From DASPLH01 sp035627675 (GTDB lineage: Bacteria > Acidobacteriota > Terriglobia > Terriglobales > Acidobacteriaceae), in contig DASPLH010000024.1 of the NCBI GenBank assembly GCA_035627675.1, forward strand, positions 1 to 14,175: a DNA stretch of 14,175 nt. The letters run 5' to 3'. Under the pieces are notes generated by a model. That model was not told the origin of the DNA and made no database searches. It saw only the letters and a list, made by a program, of their open reading frames with translations. How positions within the stretch are numbered: the stretch's first letter is position 1; each line of letters opens with the position of its first letter. A program made the position numbers and the translations under genes. Shown piece by piece: positions 12,359-14,175 of this stretch.

Positions 12359-13099
12359 ATGAGGCAGACGGATTTCTGGAGCGGATTCGCGGCGGGAGCC
12401 GGGATCACGGCAGGCGCGCTGCTGGCCTTCGGCGTTGTCGGGCGCGGCGGCAGCCGCATCGTGCGCCTGGAAAAGAGCATGCAGATCGGGCGTCCGGTCA
12501 ACGAGGTTTTCGAAGCATGGCACAGGTTCGACCGCATTCCTGACTACTGCTCCTACATCACCCAGGTGAGCACCGAAGGCGACCGCACGCATTGGCGCGC
12601 CAACATCGAGGGCAACCAGTTCGAGTGGAACGCCGAGGTCACACAACTGATTCCGAACCAGTCGATCGGGTGGAAATCCGTGAGCGGCAGCAAACATTCC
12701 GGACGGGTGACGTTCTCTCCCATAGGAAACGACACGCTGGTCCATGTGCACATGAACTACGCGCCCGGCTTCCATCTGCTGCGGCCGATCTTCGGGGCCA
12801 TGAGCGGACGACTGGAGGGCTACATCGAACTGGCGCTGCGCGAGTTCAAGTCCAGCCTGGAGGGCAAGGGACCGGCTGACACTGGCCGCCACGAATCCAA
12901 TCTCCGCACCGGCGACTTCGGCGCGACGCAAGCCCCGGCAGAACCGAAGCAGTCGCAAAGCGCCGACTGGCAGGGACAAGCGACGGGGACCCACGGCACA
13001 GGCTCCGATCCGAACGCGAATCCCGTGTATGGACAGCCCGGCACAGGAAGCGTCGAGTACACGCGGCCTCCGGACGAAAGCTATCTGCGCAACAAGTAG
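12359..13099 (+). CDS. SRPBCC-fold (polyketide cyclase/dehydrase-like) membrane-anchored protein
   Basis: This 246-residue protein begins with a Gly/Ala-rich hydrophobic segment (about 9-30, GFAAGAGITAGALLAFGVVG) that probably anchors it in the membrane. Residues of about 36-165 form an SRPBCC/START-like ligand-binding domain: VRLEKSMQIGRPVNEVFEAW, FDRIPDYCSYITQV, WRANIEGNQFEWNAEVTQ, IGWKSVSG, GRVTFSPIGNDTLVHVHMNY, followed by the long C-terminal helix ending FKSSLEGK. This matches the cyclase/dehydrase group common in GC-rich soil bacteria. The last 80 residues are Gly/Pro/Gln-rich and probably disordered. No ligand or enzymatic residue can be assigned. The ATG at 12359 has GGAGGAG just upstream. 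A 13-bp terminator follows the stop codon. Confidence 0.85.
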   Translation: MRQTDFWSGFAAGAGITAGALLAFGVVGRGGSRIVRLEKSMQIGRPVNEVFEAWHRFDRIPDYCSYITQVSTEGDRTHWRANIEGNQFEWNAEVTQLIPNQSIGWKSVSGSKHSGRVTFSPIGNDTLVHVHMNYAPGFHLLRPIFGAMSGRLEGYIELALREFKSSLEGKGPADTGRHESNLRTGDFGATQAPAEPKQSQSADWQGQATGTHGTGSDPNANPVYGQPGTGSVEYTRPPDESYLRNK

Positions 13100-13108
13100 C
13101 TCCAACGC

Positions 13109-13138
13109 AAAGAAGGCCGCGCGGGCGCGGCCTTCTTT
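13109..13138. terminator. Bidirectional intrinsic terminator between convergent genes
   Basis: AAAGAAGGCCGCG (13109-13121) and CGCGGCCTTCTTT (13126-13138) form a perfect 13-bp stem with a 4-nt loop. The stem ends in TTT on one strand and its A-rich left side gives TTTGCGTT on the other, so it can stop transcription of the SRPBCC gene and of the convergent gene ending at 13153. Confidence 0.88.
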
Positions 13139-13152
13139 CGTACGCCAGGAGC

Positions 13153-13668
13153 TTACTTCTCCGGATCTTCTTCTTCGTCCGCGGGAAACGACTTCATCTC
13201 GATCTCTCTTGACTCCGTTACGTCGCGATCATCCTTGCCCGGCTTGTGACGCACGAGTTTTCCCTTGATCACACGATAGCCTTCGTCCCTCAGGCTCTTG
13301 CCCGGTCCGCGCGAGACCAAACCCGCAAACTCAAACCACACGCCGTGCACGGGCTTGGTCGCAAACTCCAGCGCGTCCCCTTTCAGTTGACCGCGGCTGA
13401 AGAACTGATCGAGAAACGTCTCTTTGTCGGTGTCCGTGTCGCCGTAGCGCGAGACGAAGCCGGTGATCTGTCCCCCGTCCTCGACGTTCACCTGCACGAA
13501 CTCACCTTCCCGCAGGAAGGTGTACATGCCGGAAATGTCATCGGCCGGAGCCGCAGGCTGCGCGGGTGCGCTGGGAGCATCGGGAGCCGGAGGCACGGCG
13601 GGCGATTGTTGTCCGAGGGAAACCGCAACACACGACAGTACGAGGGCGAGAATGAATTGGAGCCGCAT
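13153..13668 (-). CDS. Secreted conserved hypothetical protein
   Basis: This is a 171-residue protein from the ATG at 13668. That start yields a signal peptide (MRLQFILALVLSCVAVSLGQ); a longer in-frame version adds 42 residues that look non-coding and push the signal peptide inside. A Pro/Ala-rich linker (21-43) leads to a compact domain (about 45-145): GMYTFLREGEFVQVNVEDGGQ, ITGFVSRYGD, FLDQFFSRGQLKGDALEF, then VHGVWFEFAG and YRVIKGKLVRH. This suggests a small beta-rich domain and ends in an acidic tail (DEEEDPEK). VLSC at 10-13 weakly resembles a lipobox, but cleavage after SLGQ is as likely. No family was recognised by name, although the style fits proteins restricted to Acidobacteria. TATACT ends 7 nt before the ATG with no Shine-Dalgarno. 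Confidence 0.75.
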   Translation of the reverse strand: MRLQFILALVLSCVAVSLGQQSPAVPPAPDAPSAPAQPAAPADDISGMYTFLREGEFVQVNVEDGGQITGFVSRYGDTDTDKETFLDQFFSRGQLKGDALEFATKPVHGVWFEFAGLVSRGPGKSLRDEGYRVIKGKLVRHKPGKDDRDVTESREIEMKSFPADEEEDPEK

Positions 13669-13675
13669 CGCCGTC

Positions 13676-13681
13676 AGTATA
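13676..13681 (-). promoter_or_regulatory. Candidate -10 box, probable leaderless start of the secreted hypothetical gene
   Basis: TATACT on the minus strand ends 7 nt before the ATG at 13668. Only GACGGCG separates it from the start codon, so there is no room for a usual leader or Shine-Dalgarno. Confidence 0.45.
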
Positions 13682-13815
13682 GCTCTGTGTGACGGCCACC
13701 CGAGAAACGCGAAGGTGCAAGGCACAGTTAGCCCTCTCAGCACTGCCGAGCGGGCTACGCCGGCACACTCGCGGAGTAAGGTGATCGTTCGCAAAGCTCG
13801 CGTGCTTCAAGCGGC

Positions 13816-13821
13816 TATAAT
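13816..13821 (+). promoter_or_regulatory. Consensus -10 box of the TonB-like gene
   Basis: A perfect TATAAT lies 21 nt upstream of the ATG at 13843. Expected initiation near 13828 would leave a leader of about 15 nt that includes AAGAG. No good -35 was found at 16-18 nt. Confidence 0.5.
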
Positions 13822-13842
13822 CCAAGCACTTCACGGCAAGAG

Positions 13843-14175
13843 ATGATGTACTCCGCCAGCAGCTCGGCTCCGGACCCCCTGGCCCATCGGCTTGATGAGC
13901 TGAATGCGGCCGAGCCTGCCGCGCTTAGCTTGCTGGTCCAATGGACCCCGCGACATCGCGAGTTCTTCGGAAACCTCTTTGACCTGCTGCTGATGCGGCG
14001 CGTACCCAAGGTGGCGATCACGGCTCGTCCGGCGCGCTTCTGGGGAGACGTTTTCGTGCCCGAGCCCTTCCCGAAGCGCGGCGTCATGGACTCCCTGCTC
14101 GTTCACGTCTTCGTCGTCGTGGCCGTGTACGGCTTCACCGTCACCTACGTCCGTCCTCCAGTCCAGCTGCGCGAC
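13843..14175 (+). CDS. TonB-like energy transducer family protein, N-terminal part (3' end off window)
   Basis: An open frame of 111 codons runs from the ATG at 13843 (a second ATG at 13846 is equally possible) to the window edge. Residues 1-80 look cytosolic: SLLVQWTPRHREFFGNLFDLL near 29-49, then ITARPARFWGDVFVPEPFPKRG (about 58-79). A hydrophobic helix follows (SLLVHVFVVVAVYGFTVTYV, about 83-102) and the frame continues with Pro-rich RPPVQL. A pre-helix of this kind ending in a PFPKRG-like turn before a single TM helix and a Pro-rich periplasmic start resembles acidobacterial TonB-family proteins, which energise outer-membrane receptors. The TonB C-terminal domain itself is outside the window, so this is a partial call. 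Confidence 0.6.
   Translation, partial: MMYSASSSAPDPLAHRLDELNAAEPAALSLLVQWTPRHREFFGNLFDLLLMRRVPKVAITARPARFWGDVFVPEPFPKRGVMDSLLVHVFVVVAVYGFTVTYVRPPVQLRD

Noticed and set aside
13669..13794. 42-residue N-terminal extension of the secreted hypothetical protein
   Set aside because: It would bury an obvious signal peptide and cross a TATACT promoter-like hexamer.
1..14175. CRISPR array, prophage, insertion sequence or toxin-antitoxin module
   Set aside because: The repeat arrays have 7-8-nt units without spacers, and no transposase, integrase, Cas, nuclease-toxin or phage-like proteins were seen on either strand.

Overview
This window looks like ordinary chromosomal DNA of a GC-rich member of the Acidobacteriota, probably the Terriglobia. 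The inference rests on family content: a VWA protein of the acidobacterial type (TIGR03436-like), a DUF5916 outer-membrane-type protein, a divergent Hfq/Sm-like protein and a TonB-like protein with a cytosolic N-terminal region. No rRNA or tRNA gene, insertion sequence, phage gene or CRISPR array was seen. No new multi-gene system stands out. The unusual content lies mostly in the non-coding DNA.

Left part (1-5248, all minus strand, read right to left): a fused MoaD-MoaE molybdopterin synthase, a secreted VWA protein, an Hfq-like RNA-binding protein overlapping an inositol-monophosphatase gene (suhB type, TTG start), then a DUF5916 protein that runs off the left edge. Middle part (5249-9345): a short possible zinc-ribbon ORF behind a perfect CRP-type operator, a membrane protein with conserved TM-helix (MscS-related) repeats, and the ATP-dependent protease Lon. 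Lon has a terminator after it and a near-perfect HspR operator (HAIR) directly in front of its ribosome binding site.

Right part (9667-14175): an outer-membrane beta-barrel protein, two tiny stress-type proteins (Lmo0937 family and CsbD), a His-rich NiCoT/RcnA-type nickel/cobalt transporter, a RimI-like acetyltransferase, an SRPBCC protein, a secreted protein of unknown function, and the start of a TonB-like protein. Two strong hairpin terminators (10994-11027 and 13109-13138) separate convergent gene pairs.

Three non-coding themes stand out. First, arrays of 7-8-nt repeat units, two of them arranged as long inverted repeats, sit directly after the stop codons of three unrelated genes (suhB, the VWA gene and the beta-barrel gene). 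Second, several genes without a Shine-Dalgarno sequence have a TANNNT -10 hexamer ending 5-10 nt before the start codon, as expected for leaderless transcripts. Lon, the beta-barrel, CsbD and SRPBCC genes instead have strong Shine-Dalgarno sequences. Third, two recognisable operators (HAIR at lon, CRP-type at 5671-5688) suggest heat-shock and Crp/Fnr-family control. All family calls were made by eye from translated sequence; no database search was run.
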